Shown: positions 15,139 through 23,523 of the stretch, piece after piece | Position numbering within the stretch: the stretch's first letter is position 1 | How the letters are laid out: the number at the start of each line of letters is the position of its first letter | The notes under the pieces: generated by a model | Seen by the model: only the letters and a program-made list of their open reading frames with translations | Told to the model about the DNA's origin: nothing | Database searches by the model: none | Source: Bacteroidales bacterium | GTDB taxonomy: Bacteria > Bacteroidota > Bacteroidia > Bacteroidales > UBA1715 | NCBI GenBank assembly: GCA_031286165.1 | Contig: JAITUU010000018.1 | Coordinates: forward strand, 1-47,933 | DNA length: 47,933 bases | Direction of reading: 5' to 3' | Position numbers and translations under genes: made by a program

Positions 15139-15271
15139 AATTTCTGAAATTTTATACCTTTTTAAATGGAACTTTCTGCTTGTCTATCTATTTCCATTTT
15201 ATTGTAAATTTGTGATAAAGATATATCTTTTTGGTGTATATTGCATACCTCAAAATAGAGAATTTTTTAGA

Positions 15272-15967
15272 ATGAAGTGTTGTACTCATATATGTGTGGG
15301 GGTGTTGTGTTGCCTTGTACTTGCCGGGTGTTCTACTGAAAAATTGCGGATAAAAGCGGGTACGGAATTAGGTAGTAGTGTAGTAACCGATGTTATTGGC
15401 GGTGGATTTATTATGCCGGAATGGCTACCTGCACACAATGTAGAATTTTCCGGTGGAGTGAAATATACGAACGAACGAAAAACGAATGTTTTTTTGGAAA
15501 ACAGTATTCGTATGCCGGTAGAGCGATTGAAAATTCAGGTGATAAACAAATTTCAGTACAATAAATATTTTGCATGGACTATTGATGAGTATTTGTTTTT
15601 CAGTAGATTGCAGGCAGTTATTTCTCGTTTCGATGCTGCGTTGGGATTGTCGTTTCGCACGATTGTGCAAAATAAATCGTTTCAAGAAACTATATTTGAA
15701 CCTTTTAACGTTCAATACGATGTGGGGGTGTATATTTTCCCCGTAGAGAATCGGGTATGGAATGTACGCTTAGGAATCAGTAATTACGATATGTTTATAA
15801 CAGAACGAATGGAGCAGTTCTTACTTTCACTCAAAAGTGAATATCACGTTTCGGAACAAATAGGAGTATTTGCATCGTTATTTTTGCGTTCGGCGGGGAA
15901 TTTTAATTTAAGTGCTTCATATTATTCACTTTATTCACACATAGGAGTTCGATGTATAATTTTTTAA
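15272..15967 (+). CDS. Lipoprotein with barrel-like body, unknown function
   Basis: 231 residues, starting at the ATG of 15272 because it gives a full lipoprotein signal (MKCCTHICVGVLCCLVLAGC, lipobox LAGC); the upstream open frame lacks a sensible start. The rest is rich in alternating aromatic and polar residues (NVEFSGGVKYTNERKTNVFL, FNVQYDVGVYIFPVENRVW, SASYYSLYSHIGVRCIIF), suggesting antiparallel strands. It overlaps the next gene by 16 bp, so the pair is one operon. Not recognised. Confidence 0.72.
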   Translation: MKCCTHICVGVLCCLVLAGCSTEKLRIKAGTELGSSVVTDVIGGGFIMPEWLPAHNVEFSGGVKYTNERKTNVFLENSIRMPVERLKIQVINKFQYNKYFAWTIDEYLFFSRLQAVISRFDAALGLSFRTIVQNKSFQETIFEPFNVQYDVGVYIFPVENRVWNVRLGISNYDMFITERMEQFLLSLKSEYHVSEQIGVFASLFLRSAGNFNLSASYYSLYSHIGVRCIIF

Positions 15968-16800
15968 AAAAAGGTGGATTGATTATTGTTGCATTCAGTT
16001 TTTTTGCGTGCAGCGATGGGGATATGTTGGGATTTTTTGTGTCGCAGAGCGGAGGTGTTGATAACAGAACAGAATATTCACTGCTGCAAAATAGCGAAAC
16101 AGGCGTGCAAATATTTACAACAGAGAGTGAAACATATACCCTGTGTTTGGTGGGCGATACGCATATTGGCAATGCCGAGAATATACTAAAAATGGAGCAA
16201 ATTGTGAGAGATAGTGTGATGGCAATAATTATACTTGGCGATATATCTACCGGAAAAGAAAGTGATATGCTGATTGCCGCCGACTTTGTAAATAATTCTC
16301 CTACGCCCGTAGTTACTCTTATTGGTAATCACGATTTGTTTTTCAATGGCTGGGAATTATTTAAAAAATTATTTGGATCTTCGGTTTTTTATTTTGAAGT
16401 ACACACACCTTCGGCAAAAGATTTGCATATTTGTCTTGATTCGGGAAATGGAATGTTGGGAAAAAAACAATACGATTGGTTGCAAAATGTATTAAAAACG
16501 AAGAGAGGCACATACCGTCATTGTGTGGTTTATACGCACGTTAATTTGTTTCGCACCAACCATTCGCAATTAGGCTCAGCCAATATGCCCCTCGAAGAAA
16601 CCTATCAACTCATGCACCTATTGAGTTCAAATCATGTAAACTTTGTATTTATGGGGCACGACCATTATCGCGAAGAATTGACTCAGAATCAGGTAAGATA
16701 CATTACACTTGATGCTTTGTCGAACGAAAAAATTACACAACCTTCGTATGTAATACTCAGTGTGAATGAGGCAATACACTATCAATTTGAAGATTTATAG
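15952..16800 (+). CDS. Calcineurin-like metallophosphoesterase lipoprotein
   Basis: 282 residues. The signal ends in a lipobox (FFAC, Cys about 20), so the enzyme is membrane-tethered on the periplasmic or outer face. The five metallophosphoesterase motifs are in order: GDTHIG, GDISTG, GNHD, YTHVN and GHDH, giving the dinuclear metal site. The substrate, a phosphate mono- or diester, cannot be deduced. It overlaps the 3' end of the barrel-like lipoprotein by 16 bp, implying co-expression. A 134-bp gap follows before the convergent yifB gene; I see no hairpin terminator in it. Confidence 0.88.
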   Translation: MYNFLKKGGLIIVAFSFFACSDGDMLGFFVSQSGGVDNRTEYSLLQNSETGVQIFTTESETYTLCLVGDTHIGNAENILKMEQIVRDSVMAIIILGDISTGKESDMLIAADFVNNSPTPVVTLIGNHDLFFNGWELFKKLFGSSVFYFEVHTPSAKDLHICLDSGNGMLGKKQYDWLQNVLKTKRGTYRHCVVYTHVNLFRTNHSQLGSANMPLEETYQLMHLLSSNHVNFVFMGHDHYREELTQNQVRYITLDALSNEKITQPSYVILSVNEAIHYQFEDL

Positions 16801-16893
16801 AACAAATACTTGTGCGGAACTCTGCTCTATTCGATGAGGTTTTCAAAAAAAATGAGTACAAACCAAAGTTCGGTACGGCTAATTTAGATACAA

Positions 16894-16923
16894 TTTGAGA
16901 AAACAAACAATTATGTACCTTTG
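16894..16923 (+). promoter_or_regulatory. Orphan promoter pointing into the 3' end of yifB
   Basis: TTTG (16894-16897), an 18-nt spacer and TACCTTTG (16916-16923) match the Bacteroidota consensus on the plus strand. No plus-strand gene follows, so it would yield an antisense transcript to yifB from about 16928. Confidence 0.4.
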
Positions 16924-16934
16924 CTTGAAAAATC

Positions 16935-18470
16935 TTATCCCGCCCAATTTTCGCGGTCGAGGCTACGGTACTGAATTGCTTCGGCTATGTGCGAGGCTTG
17001 AATATCGACACTATCGTCCAAATCGGCAATAGTGCGCGATACTTTTATAATTCTATCGTAGGCACGAGCCGAAAGACCGAGTTTTTCCATTGCTTGTTTC
17101 AGTATTTGCGAACATTCCTCGTTCAATTCGCAATATTGATGCAGCATTTTGGTATCCATTTGCGCATTGCAGTAAATCGAAGTGCCTTCAAATCGTTTTT
17201 GCTGAATTTCGCGTCCACGAATTACTCGTTTGCGAATTTCTGCACTCGTTTCGCCGTTTTTTTTGCGCGTGAGTTCTTCAAATGGCACAGGAATTACTTC
17301 TATGTGAATGTCTATGCGGTCGAGCAGCGGTCCCGAAATTCGGTTTAAATATTTCTGCACCACACCGGCACTACACACGCAGTCTTTTTCAGGGTGATTG
17401 TAATAGCCACAAGGACAGGGATTCATAGATGCTATGAGCATAAAACTCGCCGGATAATCCACGCTGAATCTCGCTCGTGAAATGTTGATTTTTCTATCTT
17501 CGAGCGGTTGGCGCATTACTTCGAGCACGGTGCGTTTAAATTCCGGCAATTCGTCTAAAAACAATACGCCATTGTGCGCAAGTGAAATTTCGCCGGGTTG
17601 CGGAAAAGAGCCGCCGCCTACAAGGGCAACATCGCTCACAGTATGGTGCGGCGCACGAAAGGGGCGTTCGGTCATGAGCGAAACCTCAGCACCAAGTTTG
17701 CCGGCTACGGAGTGGATTTTGGTGGTTTCAAGTGCTTCGTGAAGCGTGAGTGGCGGCAAAATAGATGCAATGCGCTTGGAAAGCATAGTTTTTCCTGCTC
17801 CGGGCGGACCTATCATAATCATATTATGCCCACCGGTAGCGGCTATTTCAAAGGCACGTTTCACATTTTCCTGCCCTTTTACATCAGAAAAATCAAACTG
17901 CGATTCCACATTGTGATTGAAAAATTCCTCACGAGTATTGACCTCCGTTTTTTTCAACTGCGCCGTAGCATTGAAAAAATCTGCCACTTCGCGCAAACTT
18001 TCCACGCCATACACATCTAAATCGTTTACCACCGCAGCCTCGCGAGCATTTTCTTTGGGTAAAATAAATCCCTTAAATCCGTGTTTGCGTGCTTCAATAG
18101 CCATAGAAAGTGCGCCTTTTATGCGATGCACACCGCCATCGAGCGTCAATTCTCCCATAATGAGGTAGTTTTCAAGATTTGCGGAGTTCATTTGCTCCGA
18201 AGCCGCCAAAATTCCTACTGCTATGGGCAAATCGTAGGCAGTTCCTTCTTTGCGCATATCGGCAGGAGCCATATTGACCGTGATTTTTTTTACAGGAAAG
18301 CGATAGCCTACACTCCGCAGAGCCGAATCTACTCGCTGCTGACTTTCCTTCACGGCATTATCGGGTAAACCAACAATATAAAAATTCACTCCTGTAACCA
18401 CATCGGTTTCCACAGTTATAATGTGGGCATCTATGCCATTCACGGCTCCGCCAAAGGCTTTTACGAGCAT
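16935..18470 (-). CDS. yifB: YifB/ComM family Mg-chelatase-like AAA+ ATPase
   Basis: 511 residues, the usual length. The N-terminal ChlI-like domain (about 20-140) has VGLPDNAVKESQQRVDSAL and NMAPADMRKEGTAYDLP. The AAA+ core follows with Walker A GPPGAGKT (221-228) and Walker B LFLDELPEF (303-311). A Cys cluster (CPCGYYNHPEKDCVC) precedes the sensor region, and the C-terminal domain has RAYDRIIKVSRTIADL. ComM proteins form hexameric helicases that help branch migration during natural transformation. A minus-strand -7 box (TATTTTTG, 18517-18510) lies upstream. The RelA/SpoT gene ends 127 bp away on the same strand. Confidence 0.93.
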   Translation of the reverse strand: MLVKAFGGAVNGIDAHIITVETDVVTGVNFYIVGLPDNAVKESQQRVDSALRSVGYRFPVKKITVNMAPADMRKEGTAYDLPIAVGILAASEQMNSANLENYLIMGELTLDGGVHRIKGALSMAIEARKHGFKGFILPKENAREAAVVNDLDVYGVESLREVADFFNATAQLKKTEVNTREEFFNHNVESQFDFSDVKGQENVKRAFEIAATGGHNMIMIGPPGAGKTMLSKRIASILPPLTLHEALETTKIHSVAGKLGAEVSLMTERPFRAPHHTVSDVALVGGGSFPQPGEISLAHNGVLFLDELPEFKRTVLEVMRQPLEDRKINISRARFSVDYPASFMLIASMNPCPCGYYNHPEKDCVCSAGVVQKYLNRISGPLLDRIDIHIEVIPVPFEELTRKKNGETSAEIRKRVIRGREIQQKRFEGTSIYCNAQMDTKMLHQYCELNEECSQILKQAMEKLGLSARAYDRIIKVSRTIADLDDSVDIQASHIAEAIQYRSLDRENWAG

Positions 18471-18509
18471 AATTGTAGGGGGTTTGATTGATTTTTCGTG
18501 TGTGTTTCA

Positions 18510-18517
18510 CAAAAATA
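18510..18517 (-). promoter_or_regulatory. -7 element for yifB
   Basis: On the minus strand TATTTTTG (18517-18510) is an exact TAnnTTTG, 40 bp before the ATG. No clear -33 TTTG is at the right distance. A short dyad, GGTGT-T-ACACC, lies upstream at 18584-18594 and could be a regulator site. Confidence 0.45.
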
Positions 18518-18597
18518 TACAATTTTTCAATCCCTTGTACGCATTGCTCCTATTAATTTACGTACACCCTGTATTTTATAAATGGTGTTACACCAAA

Positions 18598-20808
18598 TTA
18601 TTGCAAAAATGACTCCACGCGGTCCACCGTGCGTACACCGCGTATTTTCTGCAATTTCAACATCAAATTATTCAAATGTTGCTTATCTACCACATATAAA
18701 TCGAGCGTACCCTGAAATTTGCTTTCGGTGGATTCTATTTGCACATTGCGTATATTAATATCGAATTGTTCGGTAATTACATTCACTATATCTTTCAAAA
18801 TTCCTATGCGGTCTTTACCCTCTAAGTGAATACTCACCAAAAATCCGGCGGTACGCGAATTTTTCCAATGCACCTCATAGTTTTTGTGCGTTACTTTCAG
18901 TTCTACTGCTTGGGGGCAATTACTTTTGTGGAGCACAAAATTTCCGTCTGTTTTGAAAGCAATCACACTATCGCCCGGAATGGGGTGGCAACATTGGGCA
19001 ATACTATAATTGGGGTTTTCATCGTGCGAAATTTGCAACACATTATTGGGAGTCGCAGGAAATTCTTCGCTTGGTTCATCTTTCAAAAGAAATTGCGGTG
19101 TGAGCAGGCGAATGAGTTTGCTGGTGCGTTTTTTTGTGGCATACTCTATAATTTTACTCTCCGGAAAGGTTTCGTTGGCAATTTTTTCGTACAATTCATT
19201 TTTGTCGGCGCACACCAGCCCTTTTATCAATTTATCGAGCACGCCGGCTGTTTCCTGCATTTTGTGGCGTTGCAGCATTTCTTGCAACATTTTTTGCCCG
19301 TGCAGAATAAGTCGTTTTTGCTCGGCTTTAAACACTTGTTGCAGTGCTTTTCGCGCTTTGGTGGTAGTAACCATATTGAGCCACGACATTTGCGGATGCT
19401 GATTTTCGGTAGTTAAAATCTCCACTTGGTCGCCGCTTTGGAGTTTATAATCGAGGGCTACGGTTTTGGTTTTATTGATTTTTGCGCCAATGGCATGATT
19501 GCCTATTTCGCGATGAATTTCATACGCAAAATCGAGCACAGTGGCATCTACCGGAAAGCGTTTCATGTCGCCATGCGGCGTGAAGGCAAACAAATCATTG
19601 GAATAGAGATTAAGTTTAAAATCATCTAAAAACGCAAGTGCATCGGCATCGGGATTTTTCAACGTATTGCGCACGCGCTCCAACCACACTTCGAGTTGGC
19701 TTTTTTCGTAGCCGTCTATATTTTTATATTTCCAGTGCGCGGCATAGCCCCGTTCGGCTATATCATTCATGCGTTCAGTGCGAATTTGCACCTCAACCCA
19801 CGTGCCATCGGGACCCATAACGGTAGTATGCAGTGATTCGTAACCATTATCTTTCGGTGTAGAAATCCAGTCGCGCAGGCGTTGTTGATTGGGTTTGTAT
19901 TTATTGGTAATAATAGAATACACGCGCCAACAAATCGCTTTTTCCTCTTCGAGCGAAGGTATCACATCGGTGAGCACTATGCGCACCGCAAAAACATCGT
20001 ACACGTTTTCAAACGGAATATTCTGTTTTTGCATTTTATTCCATATAGAAGTAATTGATTTTGAGCGACTTGAAATATTGTATTTAATACCGTTTTGTTC
20101 GAGAGTAAACATAATGGGCAGGCAAAACAGATTGAGATAATGCACCCGTTTTTTTTCGCTGCTTTTGAGTTTTTTGGTAATATCGTTGTAAACAGTTGGT
20201 TGTAAGTATTTTAAACACAAATCCTCCAACTCCATTTTAATATTGTAAAAACCCAAACGATGCGCCAACGGCACAAATAAATTCTGTGTTTCTTCGGCTA
20301 TGCGCAGTTGTTTTTCGGGCTGCATAGATTCCAGCGTGCGCATATTGTGCAGGCGGTCGGCTATTTTGAGCAAAATTACCCGCACATCGTCTGCCAGCGT
20401 GAGGATTATTTTTTTGAAATTTTCGGCATGACCGGCTTCGGTTTTCAGCGCGTCCTTAATTTTAGTAAGTCCGTCTATTATTTGCGCCACTTTTTCGCCA
20501 AACATATCGGAAATATCATCAAGCGTAATTTCGGTATCTTCCACCACATCGTGCAGGAGCGCGCAAATTACCGAAGTTGCACCAAGTCCTATTTCACTCG
20601 ATGCAATTTTTGCAACTTCTATGGGGTGCAAAATATAGGGTTCGCCCGATTTGCGGCGGCTGCCGTAGTGCGCAAAATTGGCAATATCGAACGCCTTGCG
20701 CACCAACGCCTCAGTTTCCTTATCCTTACTGCATTTCGGGCAGGTTTTAAGAATACCCTCAAATTCCTTTTCTATGTTATCTTTTTCTTCTTGCGAAAAT
20801 TCTGCCAT
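18598..20808 (-). CDS. spoT: Bifunctional (p)ppGpp synthetase/hydrolase, RelA/SpoT family
   Basis: 736 residues from the ATG at 20808; a Met nine codons earlier would overlap the -7 promoter box, so it is rejected. Domains in order: the HD hydrolase (ALLHDVVEDT and IADRLHNMRTL intact, so (p)ppGpp breakdown is expected), then the synthetase (DVFAVRIVL, STPKDNGYESLHTTV, EVQIRTERMNDIAERGYAAHW). Next is the TGS domain (FAFTPHGDMKRFPVDATVLDF), a helical and zinc-finger-like region (SIAQCCHPIPGD), and the C-terminal ACT domain (IHLEGKDRIGILKDIVNVI). This is the long Rsh type that sets the stringent response at the ribosome. The gene is monocistronic or leads into yifB. Confidence 0.95.
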   Translation of the reverse strand: MAEFSQEEKDNIEKEFEGILKTCPKCSKDKETEALVRKAFDIANFAHYGSRRKSGEPYILHPIEVAKIASSEIGLGATSVICALLHDVVEDTEITLDDISDMFGEKVAQIIDGLTKIKDALKTEAGHAENFKKIILTLADDVRVILLKIADRLHNMRTLESMQPEKQLRIAEETQNLFVPLAHRLGFYNIKMELEDLCLKYLQPTVYNDITKKLKSSEKKRVHYLNLFCLPIMFTLEQNGIKYNISSRSKSITSIWNKMQKQNIPFENVYDVFAVRIVLTDVIPSLEEEKAICWRVYSIITNKYKPNQQRLRDWISTPKDNGYESLHTTVMGPDGTWVEVQIRTERMNDIAERGYAAHWKYKNIDGYEKSQLEVWLERVRNTLKNPDADALAFLDDFKLNLYSNDLFAFTPHGDMKRFPVDATVLDFAYEIHREIGNHAIGAKINKTKTVALDYKLQSGDQVEILTTENQHPQMSWLNMVTTTKARKALQQVFKAEQKRLILHGQKMLQEMLQRHKMQETAGVLDKLIKGLVCADKNELYEKIANETFPESKIIEYATKKRTSKLIRLLTPQFLLKDEPSEEFPATPNNVLQISHDENPNYSIAQCCHPIPGDSVIAFKTDGNFVLHKSNCPQAVELKVTHKNYEVHWKNSRTAGFLVSIHLEGKDRIGILKDIVNVITEQFDINIRNVQIESTESKFQGTLDLYVVDKQHLNNLMLKLQKIRGVRTVDRVESFLQ

Positions 20809-20832
20809 ACCTATTGTGTTTTTCCACGAATA

Positions 20833-20840
20833 CAAAGGTA
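20833..20840 (-). promoter_or_regulatory. -7 element for spoT
   Basis: TACCTTTG on the minus strand (20840-20833) is an exact match, 25 bp before the ATG at 20808. Upstream, AATTAAAGTG and TTTACAATT precede it. The same words precede the -7 box of the BatA-like gene (25603-25596), suggesting a shared promoter design. Confidence 0.55.
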
Positions 20841-20846
20841 CACTTT

Positions 20847-20878
20847 AATTGTAAATTGTAAATTGTAAATTGTAAATT
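20847..20878. repeat. Tandem heptamer repeat (AATTGTA)4
   Basis: Four perfect copies of AATTGTA (20847-20874) plus a partial copy lie directly upstream of the spoT promoter. A single AATTGTA occurs in the matching place before the BatA-like gene (about 25618). Copy-number change by slippage could alter promoter spacing or curvature (inference). Confidence 0.8.
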
Positions 20879-20894
20879 ATTTCCCAATTTCTTA

Positions 20895-20929
20895 ATTAGC
20901 ACATTAGCACATTGTTGTATTAGCACATT
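20895..20929. repeat. Three copies of ATTAGCACATT
   Basis: Copies lie at 20895-20905, 20903-20913 (sharing 3 bp) and 20919-20929, in the gap between the CDGSH gene and spoT. There is no hairpin and no coding potential. Confidence 0.8.
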
Positions 20930-20937
20930 ATTTTCAA

Positions 20938-21606
20938 CTACGCATTAAATCCCGAAGTTACGTGAATGGCATCGCAAAAGGGTTTGTTTTCGGAATTTCC
21001 GCAGCGGCACAGCGCAGTGCGATTGCGATGCTCGTATTCCACACCATCGGCACCTATAATGCTAATATCACCTTGCACAAAAAGTCCGGCACTTACGCCG
21101 CGTTGGGGGTCTTCCACCACAAGAATTTGTGGTTCGTAGTTATTTTCCACTAAGTGATTTTCGAGAATTGCAGTCAATCGCCCGGTGGGGCAAAGCGATG
21201 CGCCTTCCACTATTTGGTCGCGATACATTCGGTCGTTGATTTGCAGTAAATCCCACACACTGCCATCTTGCCGGTGGCAAAAACGCGCAAAGGCGCAGCG
21301 GTCATCATCCAAAAGTTGCATGGTGCGACCTTCATACACTCCCGCGCGTTCCAAATAAGGTGTGTGGTCGGCAGTTTCGGTACCATTAAAATGAAATTTT
21401 ACGTGTTCACCATCGCAAAACGGCGCATTTTTACTGTGTCCGCAGCGACAAAGGGTGTAAAATCCATTGTGCGTGTGCGGTGCGGTGTTGTACTCTCCCA
21501 AAAAACTCGATTTCAAAGGTTTAATTTTCACGTGTTTCAATGGAATATCGGCACTTACCAAATAGGGTCCATTGGCGGTAATTTTGATTGTTCGTTGTGG
21601 TGTCAT
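20938..21606 (-). CDS. Iron-sulfur protein with two CDGSH motifs
   Basis: 222 residues. Two CDGSH-type motifs are present: CRCGHSKNAPFCDGEH (about 53-68) and CRCGNSENKPFCDAIH near the C-terminus. Each has the C-x-C-x2-[ST]-x3-P-x-C-D-x2-H ligand set for a [2Fe-2S] cluster with three Cys and one His. The second has Ala-Ile in place of Gly-Ser/Glu but keeps the ligands. Between them lies a region with Cys residues (DDRCAFARFCHRQDGSVW, EGASLCPTG) typical of proteins that join a divergent 4Fe-4S-like domain to CDGSH repeats. It is probably a cytoplasmic redox or cluster-storage protein. A 21-bp gap follows the upstream lipoprotein gene, so they may share a transcript. Confidence 0.88.
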   Translation of the reverse strand: MTPQRTIKITANGPYLVSADIPLKHVKIKPLKSSFLGEYNTAPHTHNGFYTLCRCGHSKNAPFCDGEHVKFHFNGTETADHTPYLERAGVYEGRTMQLLDDDRCAFARFCHRQDGSVWDLLQINDRMYRDQIVEGASLCPTGRLTAILENHLVENNYEPQILVVEDPQRGVSAGLFVQGDISIIGADGVEYEHRNRTALCRCGNSENKPFCDAIHVTSGFNA

Positions 21607-21627
21607 GGTGTGTGTTTTTTATGGTTT

Positions 21628-22089
21628 TTATTTTCGTAATGTTCGTATATCACCTTCTGTAAGCGGCAGGTAAAGGTCTTCTTCAAACAAATTAAAGGTG
21701 TGATTTTCAATGGATTTTTGAAGATTGCACAGAAAAATACTGCGCTGCTCTTCGCTCGGTTGATTGGAATGCACCAAATATAATTGTTCTTTGTAGGTTA
21801 CAAACAAAAATGTATCGTTTTCCAATGGCACCGTGAAACAATTATAGGAATACGAAGGGTTGGTGTATTTCAAAATCAGCGTGGTGTCGGTGGTGGTAAA
21901 TCTGCCTGCTTCGTGAAAGGCAACGCCCCGCTCGTGATGAGCCTTGTAATCAAACGTGCTATCGTGATTGAGTTGCAAGCGAATAGAAACCTCATCGCGT
22001 TGCAGCGCAAACACTACGGGTGTGGTTTTCGATGTATTACACGCTACAAAAAGGGTGAGTGCACAAAAAAATGATATATAGTTTTTCAT
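21628..22089 (-). CDS. Small lipoprotein of unknown function
   Basis: 153 residues from the ATG at 22089, which gives a lipoprotein signal (MKNYISFFCALTLFVAC). The upstream open frame overlaps the aminopeptidase and is not a signal. The mature part has strand-like segments (VSIRLQLNHDSTFDYKAHHE, AGRFTTTDTTLILKY), resembling small lipoproteins with a lipocalin-like or copper-resistance NlpE-like look, but I do not recognise the family. It follows the aminopeptidase gene by 4 bp. Confidence 0.75.
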   Translation of the reverse strand: MKNYISFFCALTLFVACNTSKTTPVVFALQRDEVSIRLQLNHDSTFDYKAHHERGVAFHEAGRFTTTDTTLILKYTNPSYSYNCFTVPLENDTFLFVTYKEQLYLVHSNQPSEEQRSIFLCNLQKSIENHTFNLFEEDLYLPLTEGDIRTLRK

Positions 22090-22093
22090 GTTT

Positions 22094-23488
22094 TTATTTT
22101 TTACTGATTTTTTTAATTCCTTCAAAAAGCAAGCGCACGCCCCAGCCGGTGGCACCCACTCCTTTGTAACTATATTTTGTTTTCAAATACGCCGAGCCTG
22201 CAATGTCGATGTGTATCCACGGGTAATCGGTGAATTTTTGCAAAAATTTTGCAGCGGTAATAGTGCCGGCGTACTGTCCGCCTATGTTTTTCATGTCAGC
22301 CATTTCCGACTTCAGCAGTTCGGCATACATATCCCATAGGGGAAATTCCACAAGTGGTTCCCAGAGTTGCAAACCGGTTTCTTTTAACGTTTGCAATTCC
22401 TGCGAAGCAGTGCCAAGTGCAACGGCAGCATGGTCGCCCACGGCGGCTTGTGCGGCACCGGTGAGCGTTGCCACATCTATACACAGCATAGGGTTCAAGG
22501 TTTTTGCATACGAAAGCGCATCGGCTAAAATCAATCGACCTTCGGCATCGGTATTGAGCACCTCCACAGTGGAGCCATTGTGCATGGTAATAATATCATC
22601 GGGCGCGGTGGCGTTTCCGCCGGGGCGATTGTCGGTAAGGGGCAATAATGCGTGAATGTGCACCGGTACATTATTGTCTATGAGTGCTTTGAGTACACCC
22701 ACCACCGTAGCCGCTCCAGCCATATCGCCTTTCATGGTTTCCATATACGATGCAGGTTTCAAGCTCAGTCCGCCGGTGTCGTAGGTAATGCCTTTACCCA
22801 CCAGCACTATGGGTTGTTTCTGTTTTTTCGCGTTGTTCCACTCTATATGCACAAATCGTGCTGGGTCCACGCTACCTTTGTTTACAGCTATAATACCGCC
22901 CATATTTTGCTTGGCTATCCATTTCTCGTCATACACAGTTACTTTGGCAGGCGTATTGGCAAACAGTTGTTCTATTTCTTGCGCAAATTTTGGTGCATTG
23001 AGTGCACACACCGGTTCGTTCACAAAATCGCGAGTTTTAAAAATCGCATTGCTCAACACACAAAGTTCGTCAATGTTTTCTTGGTCGAAATTTTTCTCAA
23101 ACTTCATAGCGGTAATTTCGTGTTCTTTTTTCTCACTTTTATAGCGGTCGAAAGCGTAACTCGAAAGTATAAATCCTTCCACTACCGCAAAACCGTCTGT
23201 TTGGGTACTATGATTGGTAAATTCCACCGATGTTACTTTTTGCGTTACACACTGAGAATAGAGCGTACTGCCGCTTTTTCTCACTTTTTCGCGTTTTTCT
23301 ACATCGTTTTCGGCATTTGCCTTCACAAAAAACGTAATGCTTTCGGCATCTTCTATCCACACAATTTCACTTTTTGTATCCTGTATTTTTCGTTCCATGA
23401 GTGCTTTATGCGCAGGAAGTATAATTGTCGCTTGTGCAAAATCGGGCACTATGTGAATGTGTGCCGTAAGTGTTTTTTTTGTTGTCAT
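22094..23488 (-). CDS. pepA: Leucyl aminopeptidase family (M17) metallopeptidase
   Basis: 464 residues. M17 enzymes are cytoplasmic hexamers that remove N-terminal residues from peptides using two metal ions. The catalytic C-terminal domain is intact: VGKGITYDTGGLSLKP (metal-binding Lys and Asp), MKGDMAGA (Asp) and NTDAEGRLILADAL (Asp/Glu and catalytic Arg). The N-terminal domain is divergent, as usual. It probably recycles peptides in an asaccharolytic or peptide-using lifestyle (inference). The small lipoprotein gene follows at 4 bp. Confidence 0.93.
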   Translation of the reverse strand: MTTKKTLTAHIHIVPDFAQATIILPAHKALMERKIQDTKSEIVWIEDAESITFFVKANAENDVEKREKVRKSGSTLYSQCVTQKVTSVEFTNHSTQTDGFAVVEGFILSSYAFDRYKSEKKEHEITAMKFEKNFDQENIDELCVLSNAIFKTRDFVNEPVCALNAPKFAQEIEQLFANTPAKVTVYDEKWIAKQNMGGIIAVNKGSVDPARFVHIEWNNAKKQKQPIVLVGKGITYDTGGLSLKPASYMETMKGDMAGAATVVGVLKALIDNNVPVHIHALLPLTDNRPGGNATAPDDIITMHNGSTVEVLNTDAEGRLILADALSYAKTLNPMLCIDVATLTGAAQAAVGDHAAVALGTASQELQTLKETGLQLWEPLVEFPLWDMYAELLKSEMADMKNIGGQYAGTITAAKFLQKFTDYPWIHIDIAGSAYLKTKYSYKGVGATGWGVRLLFEGIKKISKK

Positions 23489-23523
23489 AGGTTTTTAAAT
23501 TTTAGTACAATAGTAGTGAATTT

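Noticed and set aside
14290..15147. 285-codon plus-strand open frame over the MORN gene
   Set aside because: Complement of the repeated MORN codons; Ala/Phe/Val-rich without a signal or motif.
16935..18470. Magnesium chelatase for (bacterio)chlorophyll
   Set aside because: Length, the C-terminal domain and the Cys cluster are those of YifB/ComM, and no pigment genes are present.
20809..20835. Start of RelA/SpoT at 20835
   Set aside because: It overlaps the -7 promoter box at 20833-20840; the ATG at 20808 fits better.
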